Below are positions 22,864-34,495 of a DNA stretch of 64,000 bases, piece by piece. Source of the stretch: Lutraria lutraria (taxonomy: Eukaryota; Mollusca; Bivalvia; Venerida; Mactridae); NCBI GenBank assembly GCA_964023205.1, contig OZ026845.1:7760001-7824000 (forward strand). The letters run 5' to 3'. A program made the translations under genes and the position numbers. Numbering within the stretch: position 1 is the stretch's first letter; every line of letters begins with the position of its first letter. The notes under the pieces are model-generated. The model made no database searches, was not told the DNA's origin, and saw only the letters and a list, made by a program, of their open reading frames with translations.

Positions 22864-25474
22864 TGTTCCAAAAATGTCCCTTTTTATCTTTGAACCAACT
22901 GAAAAACGTAATTTTGTGACAACGACCAAGGGAAATAACTCATCGTTTGGAGCTAAGCACATTCTTATTTGTAAGAAGAACAATGCTGTCTGTACTCTTA
23001 CATGAACTGCAGATTTTAGGATAGGCAAATATATACCTTGTCTGTAATATACATTTTATTAGTACGTCAAAATCATAATGTTCGGTTTTGCAGAAAAAAA
23101 ACACATTATCTTTATATTCAGACTAAATTCAGTGTCAAATCAACCGGCATAGGGGAAAGGTTTGATTTTAAACCGAGCAGGTTAGCGACAATTTTCACAA
23201 AAATACGAATTTTAAACCCAACACATAAAGAAATAATTGTAAAACTCATTCGCAATCTAAATTTCTCTTCAATGTATCGTGTCAGGTACAAAGCAAGATG
23301 ATAAACACGTGGCTAGTTTGTGTCTGGAAAGCTTGTTGGCGTATAATTGATTGACGAAGACATTCATAGCTCATAGAATGTATTTTAACATGCTTATAAT
23401 GCAGTGATGGCCATTGTATTTCATCATTATGTTATTTATAGTTGTACACCTATGAATGATAATGGAAAGCCTAATTAGACACGTTTATATAACATTTTCT
23501 AGTTATATTTATGGACAAGGTATAAAAGAACTGAAGTAATATATTTGCATACAATTGAAACTATGACCACTTCAGAAAATTGAATAGGAGAAGTGAGCAG
23601 GAGAAGTGAAAATTGAAACCTAAAACTGACACGGAACGCAAGAGACTAGGGAAGAACAAGATTGGTGTTTCTGGAGCATAAACATCTTTATCAATTTGAA
23701 AACTTCCAGTCGATATCGGTCCGATATGGTCATGTTTGCTGGGATAATATTGTAATTATTATAATATAATATCATAATATAATACGAAAAAAAAACAGTA
23801 TACCAATATTATTTTTAAGTTGTATATTATTATGGCAGAGAAGATGTCTCACTATCAATCTGATTATGATTTTAAAATATTCTGAAGTAAACATAAAAAA
23901 ACATCCCAAACATAAATGTTCGTTTCAATGTGGATAAGCCGCGACGTGAGGTTTGTAGTAAATATTCCCTGGATATAATATATTTGAATTGTCTACCTTG
24001 ACCACTTTTGTTACTACTAAATTCAGATAACAAGATAACGTATCTTTGTGTTAGCGCTTATATTGAGCTCCTGGAACACAGAGTCCAACCCGTGGTTTGA
24101 TAGGAGTCGTTTATAATGTAGTTGTTTATTTGCATTTTCATTTTTAATTAACTATCACCAAGCAACAGCTGTCATAAGACTACTTGAGGTGTATGTTAGT
24201 TATTATCTAATTATATTCTGAATTCAGCAATTTCAATATCTCAGTTGGTAGCTTCAGCAAGTGAAGGCAAATTTGCTTGTTTGATAATGAAAATACTATT
24301 TCTGTAAGTTGCATTCCTTGAGGGGTACTTGGGTGAAAGATAAAAACAACATCAAGATATCAAGATGGAATGAAACAATCATTGTTTTCTGTTTTCTATT
24401 TCAACCACGTGTTCTATAACGCGCTGTTTGAATAAGTCATATCTAATCTAGTAAAGGGACTGAACTCATGGTTGGCAATAGGAAACTACATTTATGAGAA
24501 AACGCTTTGAAATATTACTCTTATATTTGTATATAAAATATATATGGGTTTAAATTATAAAGATGTATTACAAATAAATTCAAATAAATGTTATAAACTA
24601 TGTATACTTATCCGGTGTGACTTAGACACCATGTCCTCTTATATCTGAAGATGTTAGTAAATACTAGTTTAGACAAATACTTCTCACTTCTAAAAGTAGA
24701 ATTCATTTTGTATTAAAATTCTTATAAATATAATGAATTTCAATCTCTTGAAAGATAATTATATATATCGATAGTCTATTCACAAAAAGGGTAATAAATT
24801 ACAGCTTACAGTGTTGTCCCCATATTATCTCATGACTGTGTTTCTATATAATATTCGAAACCCCACCCGCAATAAAATAGCTGTAAGATGCTCCTTCCAT
24901 AGCGGTGTATGCATTTATTTCCTACTATAATATGATTTATGAGTGCTTTCAGCCAATGGTAATTGTACATTTCAAAAAGAAATTTAGTGATTACCAGAAT
25001 TATTCGGTAATGGTGAAAAGATTTAGAGGTCTATTATATTGCAATCTCAGTAATTACCTAATAGCGTATCGTAACAAGGTTATATTCCTTGTGTCTCAAA
25101 TACCTCGACATGATATGAAATGACAAATGTAGTTACAAAGATCTCTCTTTACAAAGTTCAGCCTTCATGTCATGCCATAAAACGTGCAAAATATTGAATG
25201 ATTTATTATGAGATGACGATATGCATTTATTCTAGTCAGAAGCAATCAGATTGAAACCTGCCATTAATTTGTTTACGAAGATTATTTCAATGTTAATGGT
25301 ATGTGGTTCAACATGGATTCTTTCATAAAATCTCGAAGCCAACTCATGATACCAATACTTATTCTTCCATAATATACTTTCAAAAGAATATCAGTTCAAA
25401 AATTATGTATACGAGCAGATATGATAAGCACGAATTGCACGTGCATTGCACTTCGTGTATATTCGGATTGTAAA

Positions 25475-26191
25475 ATGATGCTTTCTTATATTGAAAACGC
25501 CCGACGTATGTGTGCTGTAGGCCAGTCGCAGGGTTGGGTCACTGCAGTACAAATTGCAAGAGTTTTTGTGTTGATGAACAAACCATGTTTCGTCTAAGAA
25601 ACCGGGAAGTCAACGACCGCCTATGTATGGGTCGCCCACATGAAACTACACGTCAGCAGCTTTAATTCATCTACAAAGACGTTTTGAAGTTCCTGTTCAT
25701 ACTGCTAGAAGCATACGACTCGTCCTTATGTGACTGCACGTGCGATTCGACGTCGTCTATGTATTAGTTATAGATTATGTAAAAACGTACTTGGGTTTTC
25801 TTGACTAACGTAATCTCAGATTCAATAAGACGTGGCATAACAGCGCTTTGCTGATAAATTTACGTTCTGTTGTTGTTATTTTTATGCGGTGGAGTCCTGG
25901 ACTACAAGATACCGCGCGTACCCTTACAACAAGGTTGACCAAAAGTTCCTTGCGCAAAACAGCATTGACATAATTAGTCCACGGCCTGCAATGAGCTTAG
26001 ACTTGAATCCGATAGAACACATCTGGGCAGATCTGAAGCTTTAAGTTTTCCAAAATGTAGCTGGCTGGTGGAATTTCCTCTCGGCGTGAATGGGCTGCTT
26101 TTGAGCAGCGGTTCTTTCAGACACTTGCTAAATAAACGAGAAGAAGATGCACAACTGTTTTAACACAAATGATGGACATACCCGTTATTAA
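25475..26191 (+). pseudogene. Tc1-like transposase relic in A2
   Basis: Collinear with 8052-8768 and with the same two small deletions, but it has CACTGCAGTAC near 25542 like A3 rather than CACTGAAGTAC like A1. The C-terminal block LNPIEHIW is kept. It is non-functional through frameshifts and loss of the middle of the catalytic domain. Confidence 0.85.
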
Positions 26192-27194
26192 CTGTAGCAA
26201 AGGTTACACTCCGGTGGACTTGATTTTGAAGTGTAAAACTGATTTCGATGGTGGTGTTAGCAAATGATGCATAATGGTTGTTCATAATGAATACATTTGG
26301 ACATAAAACAAAAATACAGGTTAATGGCAATCGTCGTTTTATTTTATCAATTTTAAGTGAACCGTGCAGAACGTTTGGCCTTAAGTATACGTTCACTTCC
26401 GGACATTATTTTTTGTGTAGCAGATGTCTGCGGTTGATAATATAATACGTTCTATGAGAAAGGAACTAAGACAAATAGATGGGTGCTGCCGAACTATCGC
26501 GGTCTTATTTTCGAAAAAAAGTGGTAGAACGCTAGGACCCACGGAGATTTACACAACTACTATCATCCTTTCTAAGTTCTTTGTCCTCGAGTAATCTAAA
26601 CTTTAGATCAATCTATATATAAGACAGCTTTCAAGAATAGAATATAAGCGAGAACTATATAATTGGTACATTATAGTGCTTGTTTAGAAATGATCAAATA
26701 CTTTTATTGTAATGAACTCTGATCCGCTGAATGCTGCTAAGTAATTTATCCCGATTAGATACGCCACTCTCGAATTAATTAGAAAAAAGTTTCATACAGG
26801 GAACATTTTCGAGTTAAGCACGTTGTTAAAGTTGGGAGGGCCAGGTATGATAATGCAGTGTATTGACAGAATCGCGATATATCAAGAATAGTGTTTGAAC
26901 TAAATACTCATAGGGATTGTTTAAGTTGAAAGTGTTCATTGTTTGAAAGATATGGTATTGAGTAAACATTGGATTTCTATTCGAAATGGCAAATACAACG
27001 AGACCATATTTTACAACATACCGCCAAACCATAATAAATACGACAAAATGTTTTAAAAAAGGACTGAATATTGAACTTTTTGCATGCTTTAAGATAACGT
27101 TTGGTGGGTAGGCTCCTTCGTCGAGTGATTATGGTATCTGACAAGTAATCTCTCATCTTTGTAATTTCGAAACATACCCGGGCCGAATTCATAT

Positions 27195-27328
27195 GTGAGA
27201 AAGCTGTCCAGCTAAGCTAATGGAAGCTTTTTGGGGTCTGTCCACTCGGTGTACGTCTGAAGTATTTCTTCACGTTGAAGTTGGAAAAGTCACCAAGTGA
27301 CCTTGGCTGTTGGTGCGACGTTAAACCC
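27195..27328 (+). mobile_element. SINE relic in A2
   Basis: Starts GTGAGAAAGCTGTCCAGCTA and ends GGTGCGACGTTAAACCC. The tail keeps GCGACG where A1 has GCGTCG, so A2 is closer to the presumed family consensus. Confidence 0.6.
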
Positions 27329-27791
27329 TTGTAAAATAAGACAACGTTATGTAACAAATTCATTGCTTCTTTGTATCTATATTTTGAAACGTTCCAAAAT
27401 AATATGTCTGTCTCAGAAACTTTCATGTTGACGTGTCAAGCTGATTAAACATTCCACTTAATCACATGTTGGCAAGTTAGATACACAAATTTTATATAAG
27501 AATCCACATGAACATACATTGTGTATGGTTCATTACATCGTAGCTTCGTGTTATAAATGCTACAAGAGACAAGTTCGCTTAAAACGTGTATTTTAATTGA
27601 ACTAATGTTTTTTCTCTATTAAACGAGAGAGTAATGTTGTCCCTAAAATTTTGAATTGACTTCATGCGAGAGTCATTTATTTATATTTTTCCGGTATATA
27701 ATGAGCACCAATTATGTTTGTCCTGTGTCAATGTTGACGCTTTGGCGTGTAAAGAAATACAACTTGTCAACTATAGCATGAACTGGCTTAA

Positions 27792-28308
27792 AGGGGCATG
27801 CCCAGGAACTGCTGTGTCTTTTTTATGTACACCAAAAAAGTGCTTGCCACTTGTAAAACCAATTATTACTGAAAAGTCAAAGAAGAATGTGTGTTCAAAA
27901 ATGACCCTATAACGCGCGCGTCGGTATTTGTATGTCGGTTTGAATAAAAGGCTGTAAGCCTTTTATTGACGACAACGATATTTCCGATACATCTGAGAGT
28001 TTAACTGAGCATGTGCACTGTCTTTCAAGTGAACATAACATGAGCAATACTTACCATTTCAGTTTGTTGACATTTTTTCCGCGATGTTTTTGGTTTTGAC
28101 AGATACCGAAAGGGTCGAGTTGTGAAAATGACGAATACTTTCTAAGGCCGAAATCGGCAGGTTTGGTAAATCTTGAAATGTGTATTTTGAGTAAACTAGC
28201 GGGATATTTTGTAAATATTTTACAGGGCTTTCATTAATTGATTTAGGCATTAAAATGAAACCAATTTGATTGCTATTCGAGACGCTTCAAGTTCCAGGGC
28301 ATACCCCT
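27792..28308. mobile_element. 517-bp MITE with TTAA target duplication, only in A2
   Basis: A1, A1' and A3 have the empty site GGCTTAAGATCG (for example 10418-10429). A2 reads GGC TTAA, element, TTAA GATCG, with TTAA at 27788-27791 and 28309-28312. The ends are inverted repeats: AGGGGCATGCCCAGGAACT at the left and, on the other strand, AGGGGTATGCCCTGGAACTT at the right. There is no transposase frame. TTAA duplication points to piggyBac-like or Sola3-like mobilisation. Short frames across the borders are artefacts. Confidence 0.9.
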
Positions 28309-31095
28309 TTAAGATCGTACAGAAAATAATTAAATACGTTTTTACGAGATGGTCCGTTTCGAGTTTGATAGAAACATTTATCTGACTGTGCGAATTTGAA
28401 TTATATTTTCTCATAGTCTATGGGACATAGACTTAAAATAAAATACGATTATGCGACGTGATTAATACAAGTATTTTAATTCCATAGTTTAGATTAAATT
28501 ATTCGAGTAGTGTATCGAATTCAACATATGAATTATTCATATGACATCAGGCCAAATACAGGCGGTTTCACTAAATATGATGTAATGAATTCAATTGCAC
28601 TGTACGCTTCAAGAATGAAACAAATTGTCTAAGTATATAAGAACTGAAATATTCATATAAGTACTTTTAAACATGTGATCAAAGGCCACCATTGTTAAAG
28701 ACAACAAGTGACCTTTATTCGGAGGTACGTTTGTTTTGAATAATCAATTACATTTTTTTCAACAAATGACCTTTATTCACAGCATGACCTTTTCCGGCGG
28801 TGGCCGGCCGCAAACACAGGTTTGGCTGTAATTTCATTGATATAAATAAATATCTAACAAATTATACAAACAGTATTGATAAGATGGCATGGGAATGTGG
28901 AATTGTTCTTACATGAATCAAACACATTTATTGTGCTCAGAATAGGACTCTGAAAAGGCAATGACAATGATCAACAGTTATAGTCCATTTTCGTTTTGCC
29001 AGACCTTATAATCGGTAAACAGGACCATGGTAGAATATGTTAGTACATATTAAATATTACCCTAGACGAAGTGATTGATGAATACATTTTTTATTCCATG
29101 TAGACTAAGTACAAATTCTGAAATGAATATATAGTCCATTTGAACTTAAAATGAAGTACTAATAGAATACAAGAAAATGTCAATACAATAAAGTATCTAT
29201 TATGCTTTGAATCAACTTGCACTTCTGATGTTAAACATACATAATTGCATCTGAAGTCGAGACGACGCTATATTATGTTTTGAAATTTATTTACATCAAA
29301 AAGCTATCCAATATCCATTACACTAACATTTACAAATGCTCATGGAAATTTACGCTATGGTTTAAGAAGTAAGTCAATCAAAGCTAAGTTGAGGTTTTAA
29401 AAAGACATTTAACCATTACGTTACTATTCGGTAGTATCGAATTGTTCAGACGCCAACAATGACTGAATGGCACAAATCGTGAAGATAAAATCCTCTATAT
29501 GATATTAGAAATATTAAAGCTCACTTCAAAGAGACTCTCGAAATTAGAACCACCTTATCATAAAGTTAGAAGGGACTGTTTTTATACCACTCGCACTTTT
29601 AACTTGATAATAAAACGCTGTCGTTATGAAGGTCAATTTGCACTAAAGAAGGCTTTGATATCAGGTGTTAAACAGTCAATTTCATAAGCAAAGACAGTCG
29701 ATGGTCACATTTATTATGATTAATCTAATCGCGAATTTCCTATTTGGGGTCAATGTCAATAATATTGATCAACAGAAATCAGTAAGACTATACCTCAACT
29801 AATATTACTTCTATTTCTAGAAGCGCTAGGGAAATGCGTTTCGAATAATAACTTGTTTTACTATTCAATTCAATTCAGTAAGATATTTTCTTCAAATATT
29901 GACATAAACATTAAATTGCTTTTATAGCAACATATTTCTCGCAACCATGTTTTCCTTTCGTCAAATATACAGCTTCAATATTGATCTAATGATCTATCAT
30001 CTAGTTTCGCGCCGGTAATCCATGTTTCGTGGTTTTTGCACCTATATAACTTGAATCCGTTGTATTCAGTTGCTAGCAATGAATATTTGCTCAGTTTATG
30101 ACATGGTACTATGATAACACAGATTCTTAATTAAAGGGCGTACAATCAAGCCCAATTCAACAAAGAGTAAAGGAGACCATGAATCTTCCGCAAAAAAGGT
30201 TAACAATAATAGCGTCTTTTCTGCAAATAAAACGTCTTGAAGTGATGTGAGAGTTGTTATCAAAGTGAGACAATGTTTCAATTCCAACGGTAATTGAGTG
30301 ATGTTTATGACATATTTTCTATCAAGTCATGCACTATTTTCTGTTATTGTCAGATTAAACTCTGATCAGAATCGGATCAGAAGTCCTTCAAACTTTAACA
30401 ACGTGCTAAATAACCCTAAACTGTCCAAGAGTGATGTATCACATCGGGACAAATTACAAATTAATTAGAACCATTCAGAGTTTCAAAACAATATAAGTTT
30501 TTGATCAATTCTACAATTCACTATTATGTACCAATGGTCCAGCCTGTATTGTATTCAAGCTGTGTAGCACATATGTTGATCTATAGCTTAGATTACTCGA
30601 GGAAAACAGCTTAGAAAGATTACAGTATTTGTGTAAATCTCCGTGGGTACCGACGTTCGACCGCTTTCAGAAGTAAGATCGCGATGGTTCGGCAGCTTCC
30701 ATCTGTTTGTCTTAGTTCTCTTTTTATGTAACTTATTATTATACTATCAACTGCTAAGCGATTTTCAGGAAGTGAACGTATATTATGGCATTATATTCTA
30801 GGCTAAGACTTGTCAATATAACAGTCGGCTAATGTTATATATGTTGCAAAAATGTCAGTATCTCTACTGAAAAGAGGCTCGTAATTACTGACAGATATAT
30901 GTCTCAAAACTAAGTCGTTGTTATTTAAGAAAACACCCTTACAGGCAAGATGGAGGTAACCTTAACATATATTATTACAGTATATTTCATAAGTGACACA
31001 TTACTTGATCTAGATATTTCTTATCATATTTATCTGCGTAATACGTTCAATGTCAGGATAAAATTGGGTATTTAACTATTTATATACAGAATATA

Positions 31096-31117
31096 TATAT
31101 CTGTCTGGACCACATAT
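31096..31117. other. Microinversion in B2
   Basis: B1 (18796-18817) and B3 read ATATGTGGTCCAGACAGATA. B2 reads ATATCTGTCTGGACCACATA between the same flanks (TATACAGAA and TAGAAACAATTG). The ATAT ends are self-complementary, which could have guided the flip. Confidence 0.85.
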
Positions 31118-31900
31118 AGAAACAATTGATTCTAAGAGATCATGCAAGCATTTATCTACATGACATTGTACGGTATACTGCAATTTTTCCGTCATATATG
31201 CTTCCAAGCCACGTCAACTGCTGTACACATCACAAGTGAACGGAATTGTCTGATGGGCTTAGCAGATCAATAAAATAGAAGAAATATGTTAATAATATTG
31301 ATATTTCAATTAATTCAGTAGACCAAGATACTGAGTGATACATGCTCTGTCTATGAATTACCTTTTTACCCGATTATAGTCCTGAAATAGTGTACAGCTA
31401 ACTATTTTCATTACTGTTTGTTTCAGTATGCTAATTGCCGTTTTCAATGATATTTCAGTTATGTACTGCGACCGGTTCACCTAACCATTTGTCCTGAACT
31501 GTATTCTGTCCTGGACAATTTTATCATTCCACAATGAGTCAGTGACTATTTCACGAAATGGTGGAAAATCGATATTTTTGTAAAATGGTTCATAGACCTT
31601 AACTGGATTTGAATCCTGATCACCTGGTTACAAGTTACCACTGGACAGCGACGTTGATATTTTCATTACCATGAATAGTCATTGTCATACCGAATAGAAA
31701 ACAAATTAACCATTGTGTTTTCTTTATTAACGTGTTCACGCTACCATTTTATGAACACCATTGTACTTTCTCTTGATGCAGAAGATTGGGCGCCAAAATT
31801 CATACCACAGATTTTTTGAATACAATAAAGAAACTATGTTGTCCGCATGATAAGAAAGGTATATGGGAAGTTGCTTTGTAAAGATATTATCATAGATTAA

Positions 31901-32650
31901 GGTAACGGGCTTGGATGTTAGATCAAATCAAGTTTCACCAATTTATAGATTTAAAAAATAACCATGGTTATATACTAAAATAAGCCCACTATATAAAGTG
32001 CATTGCAATGATTGGAAATAAATATTACATTTGATTGGTCTTCTATAAACCAATATCGCACGTAATTTACATATTTTTGAACAACGATTACCATTCTGTA
32101 TATAGGAAATATATTACAACAAATAGACTTAAATCAACTATAAAAGTATAATACAGGGAACCGTGCCTCAGTTTTTATAACGTCCTGCATTCGTTAGATA
32201 CTTTACTTTAAAGAAATTCCGTACGCAGAACCCCGCTGTTTATTACATAATGCGCAATAGATAGAGAATAAAAACAAGTATCAAAATTTGAGGCACTGTT
32301 CCTTAGATAAACATTTCCGGTACAAAATGCCGAAACCGCTTTGAAATCCGTCATCAAATAAGACGGCAAAGTCAATTCGAAAATGACACCTACTCTGTTT
32401 TTTTTAAGCTGAGCAATTAACAATTAAAGTGTCGGATCATTATCGTCTCATGAAATCAAAGAATTTGACGTACCCCATTCAATTTTGATAGCCAATCAAA
32501 ATCGCTTACGTTTACGGTTCAATTATTAAAACCACGCCCAGGTTTGATTTCTAGTAAGAGATTTTATAGCAATTTTTTGTCATTAATGAATTAATAATAT
32601 ACAATGCACATTACGTTAGAGATGTTTTATGCTGATAAGGAAAAGTCGAT
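31901..32650 (+). repeat. Repeat D in B2
   Basis: Direct copy, preceded by TTAA (31897-31900), with the foldback pair at 32154-32170 and 32289-32306. A 71-codon minus-strand frame inside is not conserved in the other copies. Confidence 0.7.
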
Positions 32651-33073
32651 TTTAACCCATCCCGATACGTTAAGGATTTGCTTAATAATATTTGTATGAC
32701 TTACATAAACTTATACAGTATGGGTTATATCGTGTATAGTTAGGATATATATAATACGGTTTCATATCACTTGAAACACGCAATGTGTCAAATCAGAATT
32801 GCATAAAAATTATTTTGGAGTATGATAAATTTGAATGTTTCGAGAGAATAAATAGATATGTGTACTTCTGGTAGACACACAACTAGACATTTATAACCTA
32901 CATGATTTGAACTAAGACGTACAAGACAAACAAAATAGTATAAGTGTTAATGTGACCTAAAAATGCATTTATGAAACAAATAATTGGTAAATATGTCTTG
33001 TTATGTATCGCCTGTACACTTAGAACCGCGATATACACTGTACCGCGAATGTCCGGATAATAACAACAACCAA

Positions 33074-33400
33074 CGCATGCGCGTCGCCTCCATTTCCGTT
33101 TTCGCCAGGCATTTGTGACAGGGAACCAGACAATAGTTCACATTGCATGCCGCGATTTTAAAACATTTTTCATCGATTATTTATGTCATTTCTACACTCA
33201 GTCAAGTCAATTTATCTTTCATACAGTCATTTGAATTCAATTCAAATTAATACTACTATATGATAGTATCGCATTTTAATGCACTTTATCTCTGAAACAC
33301 CTTTTTTATATTTCTGCAAATGATTTCGCATTTGATTGGCCGATTCGCGGTTTTTAAAAATCAATATGGCCGGCCAGTGTGTCAAAGAATGCAAGCAGGT
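33074..33400 (+). promoter_or_regulatory. Promoter-like patch of B2
   Basis: The CGCATGCGCG palindrome (33074-33083), inverted CCAAT and AAGCAG|GTGACG donor are kept. ATGGCC at 33365 is followed by GGCCAG, one base more than in B1 and B3, which changes the frame. About 60 bp upstream of the GATTGG box is deleted. Confidence 0.25.
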
Positions 33401-33622
33401 GACGTTTGTTTCTGTTGTTTTTTAAAGTATTTTTATGTTTTTTGACACAACGAATGATTGTTTATGTGATTTAAATGGTTTAATGATTGCATACTAGCAC
33501 TGTCGAGAATTTTAAGCTAAGTAAAGATTTAGACTCGCGATATTTCGTATGAAATTGAAATGCAATTCACACAAACATGACACTAATATTGTGTTGTTGA
33601 TCTTCTTATCACTAGCCTCTCA

Positions 33623-33790
33623 ACGCTGTAGGTTTGAAATTCACCTAGGATCAGACAAAATACGTGTTTGGAAGCCGGTTAACTGGAGGTCTGTCATTCT
33701 TCCACTTGTGTCTTCCTCGGATGTTAAAACTGTAATACTCACCAAATGGCCCTGGATGTTGGTGCGACGTTCAACCCAAGTTAATCAAAC
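33623..33790 (+). mobile_element. SINE relic in B2
   Basis: The best-kept B copy: B-box-like GTAGGTTTGAAATTCACC, then CACCAAATGGCCCTGG and the tail TGTTGGTGCGACGTTCAACC. Confidence 0.6.
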
Positions 33791-34448
33791 ACAAATCGTT
33801 CATAGTAAGCAGCAGACGTGAATCAATACAGTAGTACACTGACTCAAGACCAATAAACCGTTATTACTAAATGATATTAATATCAACAGACTGGCTAACC
33901 GAATTTAGAAATACAAATGTATATCAATTAAAAGATAAAACAATGATAAAAGCTAACTGGTAAGCAAATGAAATACCACACCGCTTACTGCATCAAAACA
34001 TACACTGGTAGGTATATCAGCATATCACTGTCTTAGCAATCTAATGTTATGTAAAAATGAGAGGTTCGAAACTAGACACAGTAATCATTTCAAGCATTAA
34101 TAAGAGAGAATATAAAGTAGGGACTTTTTATGAATCTATGCTATTGTTATAAGATTTGCCTGGATAAAATTGTGGCTGTGTATGTTTTCCAATATGTAGC
34201 AAATCTCCACTTAACGGACTCCCCACAAGCCGGTATTAGGGACTGTTTCTAAAAGAACGGAGTCATTGTCTTCTTCCTCCAACTAACCATCGTTTCAAAA
34301 TACTGACAGACCGCTCGTCAATAATGACAAACACTTGACAATACATAAGTGCACGTTTACGCTATAGGTGACCCCATTATTATATACACATGTTTTATCA
34401 GGTCGAAGTACTGGTTAAAAGACCGTCAACGAAATCTGGTCAGATGAA

Positions 34449-34495
34449 CCGGCCGCCGTATATACTAGTAACTGAAATGTCGTTGAAAAAGGTAA
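34449..34495 (+). mobile_element. SINE-like tail (GGCCGCCGTATATAC) in B2
   Basis: GGCCGCCGTATATACTAGTA is followed by ACTGAAATGTCGTTGAAAAA and then GGTAAGG, where B3 has GGCGTTAGG. Confidence 0.5.

Larger units (their letters stand above)
17809..23967 (+). repeat. B segment, copy B1
   Basis: A 6.16-kb segment between A1' and A2, collinear with B2 and B3. Contents: inverted arm to A (18085-18463), repeat D (19570-20326), a GC-richer patch (20690-21120), a SINE relic (21344-21507), a SINE-like tail (22161-22209), C homopolymers (22809-22820 and 22845-22863) and A-T-rich sequence up to A2. No intact gene was recognised. Confidence 0.9.
23968..30116 (+). repeat. A segment, copy A2
   Basis: About 6.15 kb, longer than A1 mainly because of the MITE at 27792-28308. 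The region about 26940-27660 differs more from A1 and A3 than the rest, and the G run is replaced by GTTTGGTGGGTAGG near 27100. Its head is of the A1 type and lacks the roughly 490-bp deletion seen in A3 and A4. Confidence 0.9.
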
